A stretch of 64,000 nt of DNA from Panulirus ornatus (lineage: Eukaryota > Arthropoda > Malacostraca > Decapoda > Palinuridae), in the NCBI RefSeq assembly GCF_036320965.1, contig NC_092240.1, positions 16,566,501-16,630,500 of the forward strand. The letters run 5' to 3'. The position numbers and the translations under genes were made by a program. Below are positions 11,257 through 23,775 of the stretch, in pieces (position 1 is the stretch's first letter; each line of letters opens with the position of its first letter). The notes beneath the pieces were generated by a model, which was given only the letters and a program-made list of their open reading frames with translations, was not told the origin of the DNA and made no database searches.

Positions 11257-11391
11257 CTTTAAGAGACCATACATCCCTGGATGATCATGAAGGGGTAAGC
11301 GTACTCCACGTTTCAGGATGAAGATGCAGATTGTGACATCATTATCTTCATATATCTGCATATATGTGACTGGTGCAACATCTTTGCTGGC
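11257..11391 (-). CDS. ADO: ADO exon 2: cupin core with two iron-binding histidines
   Basis: This 135-bp exon encodes residues 61-105 in phase 0 at both ends. Acceptor TTACAG precedes GCC (11391-11389) and donor GTATTT follows AAG (11259-11257). The translation begins ASKDVAPVTYMQIYE and ends PLHDHPGMYGLLK. H95 and H97 of the HDH motif correspond to the first two iron ligands of human ADO (His112 and His114), and VTYMQIYE matches the conserved strand before the core. The exon is intact. Its flanks are intronic repeats. Confidence 0.96.
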
Positions 11392-11549
11392 CTGTAACAG
11401 ATCATCTAATGTGAGTTTCCATTACTTCTAATACAGTAACAAAACAAACATATACATAACAACTAGCATGTTTGTCTCAAATAATTTTCTTCTATTTAAC
11501 CTAAATGCCATATAAAGTTACCATTAATTCTTTTCATATCAATGAAATG

Positions 11550-12135
11550 TCTGATGACAATATGTGGTATAAGGTGATTTGATTGGGTAAGTACAAGAAG
11601 GGTGAGAGAAAGGTGCAGTTGTAAAGTGGTTTGATTGAGTACGTAATAAAATGGTATGAGAGAGGGGTGGTAATAAAAAAGAGGGGTCAAGAAAGCTGAA
11701 GAGGGTTTGCTGAAATGGTTTGGACATATAGAGATAATGAGTAAGGAAAGGTTGACAAAGAAGATATATGCGTCAGAAGTGGAAGGAACAAGGAGAAGGG
11801 GGGATCAAACTAGAGATGGAGGGAAGGAGTGAAAAAGGCATTAGGTGACTGGGGCCTGTACATGCAGGAGGGTGAAAGGCAAGCACCATGACAGAGTGAA
11901 AAGAAAAAATTTGGTATACAGTGGTAAAGATGCTGTTAACACTCTGAACCAGGGCATGTGAAGCAGCCGGGGGGAAACAATGAAAAGCTCTGTGGGGCCT
12001 GGTTGTGGACAGGGGGGTTGTGGTTTCAGTGTACTGCACATAACAGCAATAGAATGGATGGGAACAAATGTGGCCTTTTTTATCTGTTCCTGGCAATACC
12101 TTGTTAATGTGGGAAAGGGTGAACCAATATGAAAA
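11550..12135 (+). mobile_element. Decayed RTE LINE fragment, plus strand, C-terminus and 3' UTR
   Basis: Sequence such as GCTGAAATGGTTTGGACATA (WFGHM-like, 11707) and GGGGCCTGTACATGCAGGAG (11850) matches the end of the RTE ORF. The 3' UTR follows to about 12135, ending with a diverged CTTGTTAATGTGGGAAAG tail. Many substitutions mark it as old. Confidence 0.75.
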
Positions 12136-12845
12136 CAATCCAACTATAATTGACATATATGTCCCTGTTTCAAAAACGGAGTTTGTATTTTTTCCATTAC
12201 CAATGCACCACTTATATGCCATGTGAACCCTCGGTCTATAGACTTTAATATCATTTGTCTAAAGATTGGTCAGTCAACTATCACTGCTTTCCTGCTTTTA
12301 GTACCACTCTCCTACCTCAATAAACTTTCTAACATTTCTGGACTATTCAAGTTCTTGTCAAGAGACCTTGACATCCTCTAATCCTCAAGCTGAGGTTCAC
12401 TACTTAATGAACTTCAAAGTATATCATAAAAGTGACAGAAATTCTCCCATACATAGAGTGAGCTGGTGGAAGCCCATTTCTGTTCTTAAGATATGGATCA
12501 AATTGGCCAACTCACTTACTCTCCTGATCACCATAACCCCTGTAATGGATTTGCCATACATAACTAATCCCTCTTATTCTAACAGTACAACTTCATCTCT
12601 GATAAAATAATTGCTATTAAATTTAGAGAGGACCAATAAGGTTGCTAGATTTGGGAGGCAATCTATACGTTAAACTGTTATGCGATGTCCATATGTGTAA
12701 ATTCAATTAAAATTAGCAATATTGTGATGCAAAAACCTTACCATACTGTGGGTGTGTTCCCTTCTCTTGAGTTTCATTCTCAAAACTAGATTCACTCAGA
12801 TCATCCTTAGCTGGCCTAGGATTGTGCCCACTCAAAACTTAGCAA
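12136..12845. other. Intronic sequence, nothing recognised
   Basis: No convincing coding frame, tandem repeat or known element end is seen here. Confidence 0.4.
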
Positions 12846-12849
12846 GGCT

Positions 12850-15100
12850 TTTTGAGGAGCAATAATGATGCTCCACCTGGTGAAGCCTTCAGATGTCTTC
12901 TACCACTTTGGGCCAGGCTGATCTTTAGAAGCCACAGTACACTAGCTAATGTTACCTCCACAGCCTGGCTGGTATGGTACACTTTGTACTTATCTGTACA
13001 CTGCACTCTTAAACTTCTCCACTGTACATCTAACAAAATTTCTGATGATTGCAAATAAGGAGTTAAAGAGTCTTGGGCCCAGGATGTTTAATAAAAAGTT
13101 CTCTCTTTTTATGCATATCACATCTTTGGATGTGATATGCAGCATTTTACAGTGTCTCTCATGATTAATATGTGATCTGTTTGTTAAAATGAAATCCACT
13201 TCCCAATTTTTCCAATAATTCCTAACTTTCAGAATCTTTTATGCTATGACAACACAGTCACATTTATCAAATGCTTTTGCAGTCATTGTAAATCAAGTCG
13301 GCATTCTCTTTGTTCTCCAAAGCTTCAACAATTTTATCAATGGTCACATAACTTAGGGAAGCAAAATCTTCCCACCCTGAAACCATGCTGCCCAAGGTTA
13401 TGTAGATTGGTCACTTCATAAATTCAGTCAATTCATAATTTGTCTCTTAGGACTCTTACAAATTTCAATAATGTGCAATATTAGTGTATTGCTGATACTT
13501 TTTGGGGAAACTTTTGTTTCCATCTTTGTGAAGTGGGGCAATGTGAGTCAGGTCTACCCTTCTGGGGAGAATGACATTCTAATCTTTTTCTCTAGAGGAT
13601 ATTTTGTTCTTGTGCATGAGGTGTTCAGCATTTCTTCATAAAGATCAAGTTATACGAGTCCAAACTTAGGGCAAAGTGCATGGGCATGCTCTCAATAGCC
13701 ATCTTGAATTCCTGTGATAAGGCAGTGTTGTCTGCTATGTGTAACACCAGATTATTGTTTAGGAAGAAGTTTGTTGGGTTATTGATCTTTAAGATGATTT
13801 TTGGCGAAATGAATACCAATTCATATTCCTTCTCTTTTTAGGGGGTTAATGGAGTTTGTGCTCCTCACTTTACATTTCTCATCTAGTAAAAGCAACTTAG
13901 GTTATTTCATATTTCATTAATGGCTCATTTCTCTTCATTTTCCAGGGTTTCATATGACATTTTGAGTTTATGGTCTGTATGATAACTAATTTGATAAGTT
14001 TTCTTCCCTTTGCTGGGTGAATTGTGGCCTCTTTAGGTCTGCAGTTCTTTTTTGTCTCAGGTTCAGTGCCTGTCTCTCCATTTCTTACATACATGGACCT
14101 TTTGTGCTGTCTTCTCACTGGTATATATGTTTCTTGCATGTTTGGAATACCACAGTGGTAATGTGTTTAACAAACTCCTCCACTATTTTGGTACTAAGCA
14201 AGGTTTTCTATTGTCAAAGACATCACATTGATCATATCTTCCCATTTAACCCATTTAACCCATAAAAATAAATAAAAAAAAAAAAACCTCTATGGTTAAG
14301 TGCATTTTGCTCAGGTGGTTTAGCATCCAAACTTGTTTTTACCTCAAGTAGGTTGTGATCAGAACACAAGGTGTTTGAGATAGAGTTGTCACATATTAGG
14401 TCTACATTACTTGTAAATGTTAAGTCTAGACTGTTAAGTCTTCTGGTTGGTTTTGTTGCTCGTTGAATGAGGGAGAACTAGTCACATAGCATGAATAACT
14501 CTTTCGTAAAGCTGTTTGTCCGAGCCACTTACACTGTTACACTGTTAGTTCCTGCCTGCCTCCATTTTATGTGTGGCTGGTCAAAGTCACCTCAGACAAG
14601 TACATCTGGGATTTTCTGAGGTCAAGATATGATCATTTGTTTCTTATTAGTTCCAACAAATTCTTGGCTTTGCATACACTGATATATATATTTATGCAAC
14701 GATCAGATTTGGTTGTTTAACCTTGAAAATGGGAACTTCTACTCCATCATTTAAGGAGTTTAGGAGTTTAATTGTTAAAAAAGTATCTAATATATTCAAA
14801 CTCCCATACATGATCTTACAGTCTTGTAGCATCTGTACAGATTGTAGTTTGGGATCCAAACTTTACTATTCATTCAGTCTTTAGGGTGTGTTCCAGTGAA
14901 GGGCTCCAACTACTGCACTTGACCTGTTCAGCAAATCACATACAAATAGGATTTTATTCGGTCTATGAGATTTAAGTCCCTATGTGCAAGTATAAATGAT
15001 GTTATATGAGTCCGTGTTGTTTTGGGGGGTTACTTTGTTCTGTTCTGCTGAACTTGGCTGAATGTTCTCAGCTCCTTTATAATTTTGTAGAGGGAAAAAG
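12850..15100 (-). pseudogene. Decayed CR1/L2-like LINE, minus strand, endonuclease and RT
   Basis: Reading the minus strand from 15100 downwards, the endonuclease is recognisable from DFDQPHIKWRQAGT (near 14590-14550, a GDFN-type motif) to TLCSDHNLLEVKT (near 14370, the SDH motif). The RT follows: LTHIAPLHKDGNK-like sequence near 13530; ENKENADLIY followed by a spoiled DFAKAFD-type motif near 13260-13310; and VHCTVEKF-like segments near 13020. All frames are broken. The gene order EN then RT on the minus strand and the FAKAFD-like context suggest CR1/L2, but the clade is not certain. Confidence 0.6.
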
Positions 15101-15379
15101 TGTCCCTTCCTCCTCAGGTAGTTCTTACCTACCTCTGTTTGGCCCTGTTTGGGTGAAAACAAGGGTGTGTATTGTAACTGGTACAAAGGCTGTCTCAGTG
15201 TCCTTGATATATGACAGTCCTTCCAGTACTTGTTCAAGCAGTGGCCAAACTCTATACTGATTTGCACAACTGCAGTGGGTAAAATCTCAATCCTTCCCCA
15301 TTATGGCATTTACTTTTCTCAAGCCCATCCAAAGTAGCTAAGAATGTATGTAGCACAGAGGAATAAGTATATCAAGTAT
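15101..15379. other. Remnant between LINE pieces, nothing firm
   Basis: This probably belongs to the CR1/L2-like element (junction of its first and second reading frames), but no motif can be assigned. Confidence 0.3.
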
Positions 15380-16390
15380 ACTAGGAAAAGTGTATATAAG
15401 AGTGTTGATTCATAGAGTGATGAAAGTGACTAAATGTAGATTAAGTGAGGAGCATAGGAGTATTAGGAGAGGTATGAGGATGTGTGGATCAGGTTTTTGT
15501 GGTGTAATTATGGTGAGAAAGGCTCTAACGAAAGGTAAGAAGTTGTATGCAGCTTTTTTGGATCTGGAGAAAGTGTATGACAATCCAGTGGAATGCTTTA
15601 TGAGATGCATGGAGGATATATGGGGTCGGCAGACAAATTTGGATGATGTGAAAGCCTTCTATAAACATGCAAATGAATGTGTAAAAGTGAATGGAGAGTT
15701 CAGCAAAAGTTTTGTTATAGTACATGTGGGTGTAAGGCAAGGCTGTGTGATGTCACCATAGCTTTTTAACATATATATGGATGGAGTGATAAGAGAAGTG
15801 AAAGCAAAACTTGAGAAAGGGGGCACAAAGATGAAGTGTGGTGATAAGGTATGGTGGCTAGTGGCAAGCCTGTCTGATGATACTGTGTTGTTTGCTGAGA
15901 GTGAGGAGGAGCTACAGAAGGTTGTACATGTGTTTTATGATATTTGTAACCATAAACGATTGAACATAAATGCGGTAAACCATGATGGGAAGTCACGGAA
16001 GGAACAATTTCAAAATGGATAAGGAGAGAATGTTATCTCGTACCCTGTCAGGGGCCTGGATGTGGAAAGGGAGCTGTGGTTTGGGTGCATTACACATGAG
16101 AGCTAGAGACTAAGTGTGAAGAAATGTGGCCTTTTTGTCTGTTTTCCTGATGGTACCTTGCTGAAGGGGGAATTAACAATGCTATATCCTGTTTAGAAGG
16201 GTGGTAACAGGAATAGATGAAGGCAAGCAAGTATGAATATGTACAAGTGCATATATGTATTTGTCTGTGTATGTGTAGGTATATGTACATATATGTTGAT
16301 ATGTATATGCATGTATATGTAAGTATATGGGCGTTAACATACGTGTATATGAGTGGATGGGCCATTCTTCATCTGTTTCCTAGCTAAATC
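15380..16390 (+). mobile_element. Old RTE relative, plus strand, RT fragment and 3' UTR
   Basis: The RT is readable with one in-frame stop: LYAAFLDLEKVYD (motif A, about 15545-15580), VGVRQGCVMSP then a stop (15727-15761), IYMDGVIREVK (15775), and a spoiled motif C, SLSDDTVLFAES (15868-15905). At about 16040 the sequence jumps to the RTE 3' UTR (GGGGCCTGGATGTGGAAAGG) and ends near 16390. It splits the minus-strand CR1/L2-like LINE. Confidence 0.75.
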
Positions 16391-16399
16391 CTTTGCACA

Positions 16400-16978
16400 G
16401 TATCTGTATAATCTGTGCACCCCATGAATTTCTTGTAATGTCACTGCATTACCTCTTACATTCTCTACATCTGTACTCATGGCCAGGCCTCAAAGAGTTT
16501 CCTGGCTTCCACTTTCTTACTCTCCCACTCCTGAATCAGAATTTGTGTCTTTCTGCACTTAAGTCTATGGTCGAAGTTTCCACATCTCCACTTTCAATGT
16601 TACTCTCCACAGTGAACTCATCTATAGCTGTGTCAGAGCCTATGGAGGCAACTAGATCACTCTTAATTAAAGCATTTCTCATTTCTGAGTTTTTGTCGGA
16701 GTCTGCCATGGGAGTGATATCTTGCAACTTTATACCCTCATTGTAGAGTATGGGTAGTACTTTCACATACATTTCTTTATTGGCCTCTGGTTACCAGTGA
16801 ATATCTCTAATGTAGTAAAATGAGTGTCTGCAGCACATAAAATTTGCCTATAAAGCACTCTGACTGGTTTAATCATGATACAGTATTTGTTTGCACAGAT
16901 GAAGTGACAGGTATTCTTACAAGCATGCAATTCCTTGTTGACTGTTTCGGGCCCTCTTGCATATAAAACAGTTCTCAA
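16400..16978 (-). pseudogene. Coding-like remnant, possible ORF1 of the CR1/L2-like LINE
   Basis: On the minus strand, 16536-16772 is open and reads IKLQDITPMADSDKNSEM onwards with acidic, serine-rich composition. The next stretch up (16763-16978) is open in an overlapping frame, and downstream GHEYRCRECKR appears near 16460-16490. The composition looks like protein, not random sequence. Because the region lies upstream of the endonuclease of the minus-strand LINE, a first ORF of that element is the simplest explanation. A fragment of a host gene cannot be excluded. Confidence 0.35.
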
Positions 16979-17560
16979 TGTTGTATGGTTGCGAGGCGTG
17001 GGCTATGGATGGAGTTGTGCGCAGGAGGATGGATGTGCTGGAAATGAGATGTTTGAGGACAATGTGTGGTGTGAGGTGGTTTGATCGAGTAAGTAACGTA
17101 AGGGTAAGAGAGATGCGTGGAAATAAAAAGAGCGTGGTTGAGAGAGCAGAAGAGGGTGTTTTGAAATGGTTTGGGCACATGGAGAGAATGAGTGAGGAAA
17201 GATTGACCAAGAGGATATATGTGTCGGAGGTGGAGGGAACGAGGAGAAGAGGGAGACCAAATTGGAGGTGGAAAGATGGAGTGAAAAGGATTTTGTGTGA
17301 TCGGGGCCTGAACATGCAGGAGGGTGAAAGGAGGGCAAGGAATAGAGTGAATTGGAGCGATGTGGTATACAGGGGTTGACGTGCTGTCAGTGGATTGAAT
17401 CAAGGCATGTGAAGCGTCCGGGGTAAACCATGGAAAGCTGTGTAGGTATGTATATTTCCGTGTGTGGACGTGTGTATGTACATGTGTATGGGGGGGGTTG
17501 GGCCATTTCTTTCGTCTGTTTCCTTGCGCTACCTCGCAAACGCGGGAGACAGCGACAAAG

Positions 17561-17599
<39 letters not shown>
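16977..17599 (+). mobile_element. 5'-truncated RTE LINE (short-tail subfamily) with poly(A)
   Basis: The copy starts at LYGCEAWAMD and runs open to the ORF stop at 17377-17379, including WFGHMERMSEERLTKR and GRPNWRWKDGVKRI. The 3' UTR is the short form (GGAAAGCTGTG joined directly to TAGGTATGTATAT). It ends AAAGTCTT followed by a pure A run from 17564 to 17599. The preserved frame and long A run mean a recent insertion. Confidence 0.9.
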
Positions 17600-17601
<2 letters not shown>

Positions 17602-18130
17602 TTTTTCTACAACAGTCTGTTTATGTTCCCCTATTTGCACCTTAACAATCATTTTTCTTTCTTTTCAATGTTAAGTGGGATGTATGGTGGATTCATACTG
17701 CTTCTCTGAGATTGTATTATAATCATTCTACAGTATTATTATCATCATAATCATTATCAACATTACTTCTTCCACCTGGGATATTTACAGATGTCACATG
17801 CACATATTCTGTTTGTTCAGTGTCAAGTTATCTCCCTCTTCTTTAGCAACACTCCAATTTTGGTCTTGTAGCATTCAGTTTTCTCATCCTCTATATATCC
17901 TCTCCCTTATTTTTTCTCAAGTGACTCGAATATCTCCTTTTCTCCTTCTTACTCAAGTGTCATCTTGCATTTCATTCTCATGTTTGTTTCATAAAGCCCC
18001 AGTCAGATATGGGTCCTTACAGATAGTGTTTCTCTCCATGGCCAGTTCCTCATGGGGGATAAGGTAAGATAGTATGAATATATACACTCTCCTAAAAAAG
18101 TATCAGCCCCCCAGGCAAGAATTTTCTAAT
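17600..18130. other. Intronic sequence, nothing recognised
   Basis: Pyrimidine-rich and AT-rich sequence. No element end or coding motif is seen. Confidence 0.4.
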
Positions 18131-18139
18131 AATCTATAA

Positions 18140-18450
18140 CTGGCCGACCAAGATAAAAACTTGACTCTGCTGCCACCCTGATGCTGTTTCCTATGGGGCG
18201 GGGTGGCACCAGGAATGGATGAAGGCAAGCAAGTATGAATAAGTACATGTGTATATATGTATATGTCTGTGTATGTGTATATATGCATATACATTGATAT
18301 GTATATGCATATATATATATGTATATGTGTGAGTATGGGCGTTTATTTATATACGTGTATATGAGTGGATGGACCAGTCTTCGTCTGTTTCCTAGTGCTA
18401 CCTCGCTGCCACGGGAAACGGCAATCAAGTATAATGAATAAAAAAGTATT
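18140..18450 (+). mobile_element. RTE 3' UTR fragment, plus strand
   Basis: A diverged 3' UTR (GTATATGTCTGTGTATGTGT, then CGTCTGTTTCCTAGTGCTAC) ends in AAGTATAATGAATAAAAAAG at about 18448. No coding part is attached. Confidence 0.75.
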
Positions 18451-18469
18451 CATCTCTTCATATCTATCA

Positions 18470-19484
18470 TACTCCGCCGTCTCCCGCGTTAGTGAGGTAG
18501 AGGAAGGAAACAGATGAGGAATGGCCCAACCCACCCACATACACATGTATACACATAAATGCCCATACACGCACATATACTTTTTAACATATACATACAC
18601 AGACATGCACATACTCATACTTGCTGCCTTTATTCATTCCTGTCACCACCCTGCCACACATGAAATAGATCCCCCCTCCCTCCAGCCAGGCAGCGCCAGG
18701 AACAGACAAGAAAAGTCCACATTCATTTACACACAGTCTCTAGCTGTCATGTGTAATGCACCAAAACCACAGCTCCCTTTCCACATCCAGGCCCCACAAA
18801 CCTTCCCATGGTTTATCCCAGATGCTTCACATGCCCTGCTTCAATCCACTGACAGCACATCCACCCTGGTGTACCACATCGTTCCAATTCACTCTATTCC
18901 TTGCACGCCTTTCACCCTCCTGTATGTTCAAGCCCCAATCGCTCAAAATCTTTTTCACTCCATCTTTCCACCTCCAATTTGGTCTCCCGCTTCTCCTTCT
19001 TCCCTCCTCCTCTGACACATATATCCTCTTTTGTCAATCTATCCCTCAATCATTCTCTCCATGTGTCCAAAACATTTCAACACACCCTCTTCTGCTCTCT
19101 CAACCACACTCATTTTATTACCACACATCTCTCTTACCATTTCATTACTTACTCCATCAAACCACCTCACACCAAATATTGTCCTCAAACATTTCATTTC
19201 CAACACATCCACCCACCTCTGCACAACCCTATCTATAGCCCATGCCTCACAACCATATACCATTGTTGGAACCACTATTTCTTTAAACATACTCATTCTT
19301 GCTTTCCAAGATAACATTCTTGTCTTCCAAACATTCTTCAACGCTCCCAGAACCTTCTCCCCCTCCCCCACCCTGTAACTCACTTCCGCTTCCATGGTTC
19401 CATCCGCTGCTAAGTCCACTCCAAGATATCTAAAACACTTTACTTCCAGTCTTTCTCCATTCAAACTTACAGGAAACATGAAGA
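18470..19484 (-). mobile_element. RTE LINE, minus strand, 3' UTR and C-terminal region (long-tail subfamily)
   Basis: The tail begins at CGCCGTCTCCCGCGTTAGTG (18476). The long 3' UTR follows to about 18880. The C-terminal coding region is then readable to about 19484 with KARMSMFKEIVV, YGCEAWAIDRVVQ, and LRTIFGVRWFDGVSN. It stops in the middle of VSLNGE, so the copy is 5'-truncated. Confidence 0.85.
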
Positions 19485-19553
19485 ATGGCCCATCCACTCA
19501 TATGAAAACATACACACACACACATGTATATATATTATATTATCATATATTAT

Positions 19554-22500
19554 ACTTTCTTGCTGTCTCCCGCGTTAACGAGGCAGCACAAGGAAATAGA
19601 CGAAAGAATGGCCCAACCCACCCACATACACATGTATATACATACACGTCCACACACATGCATATACATTTCAAGGTATGCATATATATACATATACAGA
19701 CATATACATATATACACATGAACATAATTCATAGTCTGCCCTTTTTCATTCCCATCACCACTCCACCGAACATGAAATGACAACCCCCTCCCCCCACATG
19801 TGTGCAAGGTAGTGTTAGAAAAAGACAAAAAAGGCCACATTCGTTTACACTCAGTCTCTAGCTGTCATGTATAATGCACCAAAACCACAGCTCCCATTCC
19901 ATATCCAAGCCCCACACAACTTTCCATGGTTTCTCCCAGATGCTTCACATACCCTGGTTCAATCCACTGACAGCACGTTGACCCCAACATACAACATCAT
20001 TCCAATTCACTCTATTCCTTGCATGCCTTTCACCCTCCTGCATGTACAGGCCCTGATCACTCAAAATCTTTTTCACTCCATCTTTCCACCTCCAATTTGT
20101 TCTCCCACTTCTCGTTCCCTCCACCTCTGGCACATATATCCTCTCTGTCAATCTTTCCTCACTCATTCTCTGTGACCAAACCATTTCAATACACACTTTT
20201 CTGCTCTCTCAACCACACTATCTACTACCACACATTTCTCTCACCCTTTCAATGCTTACTCGATCAAACCACCTCATACCAAATGTTGTCCTCAAACATC
20301 TCATTTCCAGCACATCTGCCCTCCTCTGCACAACCCTATCTAAAGCCCATGCCTTGCATACATATAACATTGTTGGAACCACTATTCCTTCAAACATGCC
20401 CATTTTTGCTTTCCAAGATAATGTTCTCGACTTCCACACATTCTTCAATGCCCCCAGAACTTTTGCCCCCTCCCCAACCCTGTGACTCACTTCCGCTTCC
20501 AAATCCACTCCAAGGTATCTAAAACACTTCACTTCCTCCAGTTTTCCTACATTCAAACTTACCTCCCAGCTGACTTGTCCCTTAAAACATACTCAACCTA
20601 ATAGGCTTTCTCTTATTCACATTTACTCTCAGCTTTCTTCTTTCACACACTTTACCAAATTCTTTCACACACTTTACCAAACTCATTCACCAGCTTCAGC
20701 AGTTTCTCACCCGAATCAGCCACCAGCGCTGTATCATCAGCCAACAACAACTGACTCACTTCCCAAGCTCTCTCATCCACAGCAGACTTCATACTTGCCC
20801 CTCTCTCCAAAACTCTTGCATTCACCTCCCTAACAACCCCATCCGTAAACAAATTAAACAACCATGGAGACGTCACACACCCCTGCCAAAACTGTCATTC
20901 ACTGAGAACCAACCGCTTTCCTCTCTTCATACTTATACACATGCCTTCCACACCATGTACTCTTAATACCTTCCACAGAGCATCTCTATCAACTCTATCA
21001 TATGCCTTCTTCAGATCCATAAATGCTACATACAAATCCATTTCTTTTTCTAAGTACTTCTTACATACATTCTTCAAAGCAAACACCTGATCCACACATC
21101 CTCTACCACTTCTGAAACCAAACTGCTCTTCCCCAATCTGATGCTCTGTACATGCCTTCACCCTCTCAATCAATATCCTCCCATATAATTTCCCAGGAAT
21201 ATTCCATAAACTTATACCTCTGTAATTTGAACACTCACCTTTATCTATCCCCTTTGCCTTTGTACAATGGCACTATGCATGCATTCTGCCAATCCTCAGG
21301 CACTTCACCATGAGCCATACATACATTGAATATCCTTGCCAACCAGTCAACAACACAGTCACCCCCTTATTTAATAAATTCCACTGCAATACCATCCAAA
21401 CCCAACGCCTTGCCGGCTTCCATCTTCCATAAAGCTTTCACTACCTCTTCTCTGTTTACCAAATCATTCTCCCTGACCCTCTCACTTCGCACACCACCTC
21501 AACCAAAACACCTTATATCTGCCACTCTATCATCTAACACATTCAACAAACCTTCAAAATACTCACTCCATCTCCTTCTCACATCACCACTACTTGTCAT
21601 AATCTCCCCATTAGCCCTCTTCACCGATGTTCCCATTTCCTCTCTTGTCTCATGCATTTTACCTCCTTCTAAAACATCTTTTCATTCTCCCTAAAATCTA
21701 ATGATACTCTCTCACCCCAACTCCCATTTACCCTATTTTTCATCTCTTCTACCTTTCTCTTGACCTCCTGTCTCTTTCTTTTATACATCTCCTTCTCATT
21801 TGCACTATTTCCCTACAAAAATCAACCAAATGCCTCTCTCTTCTCTTTCACTAATAATCTTACTTCTGATTCCCACCACTCACTACCCTTTCTAATCTGC
21901 CCACCTCCCACGCTTCTCTTGCCACAAGCATCTTTTGCACAAGCCATCACTGCTTTCCTAAATACATCCCATTCCTCCCCCACACACCCCCCGCGTCATT
22001 TGCTTTCATCTTTTTCCATTCTTCACTCAATCTCTCCTGGTACTTCTTCACACAACTCTCCTTCCCTAGCTCACATACCCTCACCAATGTCTTCACCAGA
22101 ACATTCTCTCTTCTTTTCTGAAAACCTCTACAAATCTTCACCTTCGCCTAAACAAGATAATAATCAAACATCCCTCCAGTTGCACCTTTCAGCACATTAA
22201 CATCCAAAAGTCTCCTTTTCACACACCTATCAATCAACATGAATCCAATAATGCTCTCTGGCCATCTCTCCTACTTACATACGTATACTTATGTATATCT
22301 CTCTTTTTAAACCAGGTATTCCCAATCGCCAGTCCTTTTTCAGCACACAAATCTACAAGCTCTTCACCATTTCCATTTACAACACTAAACACCCCAAGTA
22401 CACCAATCATTCCCTCAACTGCCACATCACTCATCTTTGCATTCAAATCACCCATCACTATAACCCAGTCTCATGCATCAAAACTGCTAACACACTCACT

Positions 22501-22944
22501 CAGCTGCTCCAAAAACACTTGCCTCTCATGATCTTTCTTTTCATACCCAGGTGCATAGGCACCAATAATCATCACCCACCTCTCTCCATTCACTTTCAGT
22601 TTTACCCATATCAATCTAGAGTTTACTTCCTTACACTATCACATACTCCCAAAACTCCTGTTTCAGTAGTAGTGCTACTCCTTCCTTTGCTCTTGTCCTC
22701 TCACCAACCCTGACTTTACTCCCAAAACATTCCCAAATCACTCTTCCCCTTTACCCTTGAGCTTCGTTTCACTCAGAGCCAAAACATCCAGGTTCCTCTC
22801 CTCAAACATACTACCTATCTCTCCTCTTTCCTCATCTCAGTTACATCCACACACATTTAGACACACCAGTCTGAGCCTCCACGGAGGATGAGCACTCCTT
22901 GTGTGACTCCTGTTTCCCCTTTTAGAAAGTTAAAATACAAGGAG
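19554..22944 (-). mobile_element. Near-full-length, decayed RTE LINE, minus strand
   Basis: The element spans from its 3' end (GCTGTCTCCCGCGTTAACGA at 19561) to the 5' UTR. All domains are present in order but with stops and frameshifts: C-terminus (20100-20520), motif C ADDTALVAD (20732-20760), motif A DLKKAYDRVD (20996-21030), linker, endonuclease end (MGDLNAKMSDVAVEG at 22410-22455), and the 5' UTR to 22944. The first ~118 bp of the element follow in inverted orientation at 22949-23065 (listed separately). Confidence 0.85.
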
Positions 22945-22948
22945 ATTT

Positions 22949-23065
22949 TATCCCTGGGGATAGGGGAGAAAAAATACTCCCCACACATTCCCCGCGTGTC
23001 GTAGAAGGTGACTAAAGGGGACGGGAGCGGGGGGCTAGAAACCCTCCCCTCCTTGTGTTTTAACT
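22949..23065 (+). mobile_element. Inverted 5' end of the adjacent RTE copy
   Basis: This is the RTE 5' terminus in plus orientation (TATCCCTGGGGATAGGGGAG to CTCCTTGTGTTTTAAC), directly beside the minus-strand copy whose 5' UTR stops at the complement of the same CTCCTTGTATTTTAAC. The outer end of the inverted piece and the inner breakpoint therefore coincide in element coordinates (about 16 bp overlap), as expected for a 5' inversion. Confidence 0.75.
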
Positions 23066-23068
<3 letters not shown>

Positions 23069-23156
<88 letters not shown>

Positions 23157-23160
23157 TTTT
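23069..23160. repeat. (TA)n microsatellite plus T run
   Basis: TA run to 23148 followed by about 12 T residues. The T run is the poly(A) tail of the adjacent minus-strand short element. Confidence 0.97.
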
Positions 23161-23388
23161 CAAACTATTCGCCATTTCCCGCGTTAGCGAGGTAGCGTTA
23201 AGAACAGAGAGCTGGGCCATTGAGGGAATATCCTCACCTGGCCCCCTTCTCTGTTCCTTCTTTTGGAAAATTAAAAAAAAATTGAGAGGGGAGGATTTCC
23301 AGCCCCCCGCTCCCTTCCCTTTTAGTCGCCTTCTACGACACGCAGGGAATACGTGGGAAGTATTCTTTCTCCCCTATCCCCAGGGATA
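23161..23388 (-). mobile_element. SIDE-like RTE-derived short element, copy 2
   Basis: Minus-strand copy with the 3' end at CAAACTATTCGCCATTTCCC and the 5' end at CCCCTATCCCCAGGGATA. Structure is as in the 8094-8330 copy. It is complete at both ends and has a T run (element poly(A)) on the 3' side. Confidence 0.82.
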
Positions 23389-23439
23389 GTAATAATAATA
23401 ATAATTACATTAATAATAATAGTAATAATAAAAAATATT

Positions 23440-23475
<36 letters not shown>

Positions 23476-23627
23476 TACATTAATAATAATAATAATAAAA
23501 AATATTTATAATAATAATAATAATAATAATAATTACATTAATAATAATAGTAATAATAAAAATATTTATAATAATAATAATAATAATAATAATAATTACA
23601 TTAATAATAGTAATAATAAAAAATATT

Positions 23628-23679
<52 letters not shown>

Positions 23680-23686
23680 TATATAT

Positions 23687-23770
<84 letters not shown>
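23389..23770. repeat. Compound (ATA/TAA)n and (TA)n microsatellite
   Basis: TAATAA runs punctuated four times by ATTACATTAATAATA and AAAATATTTATAATAA segments, so a higher-order unit of about 60-70 bp is visible. A TA run follows from about 23700. Confidence 0.95.

Positions 23771-23775
<5 letters not shown>

Noticed and set aside
16978..17620. Target-site duplication around the 16977-17599 RTE copy
   Set aside because: AACAGT-like matches on both sides (GCATATAAAACAGTTCTC and CTACAACAGTCTG) are not adjacent to the element ends, so no duplication is claimed.
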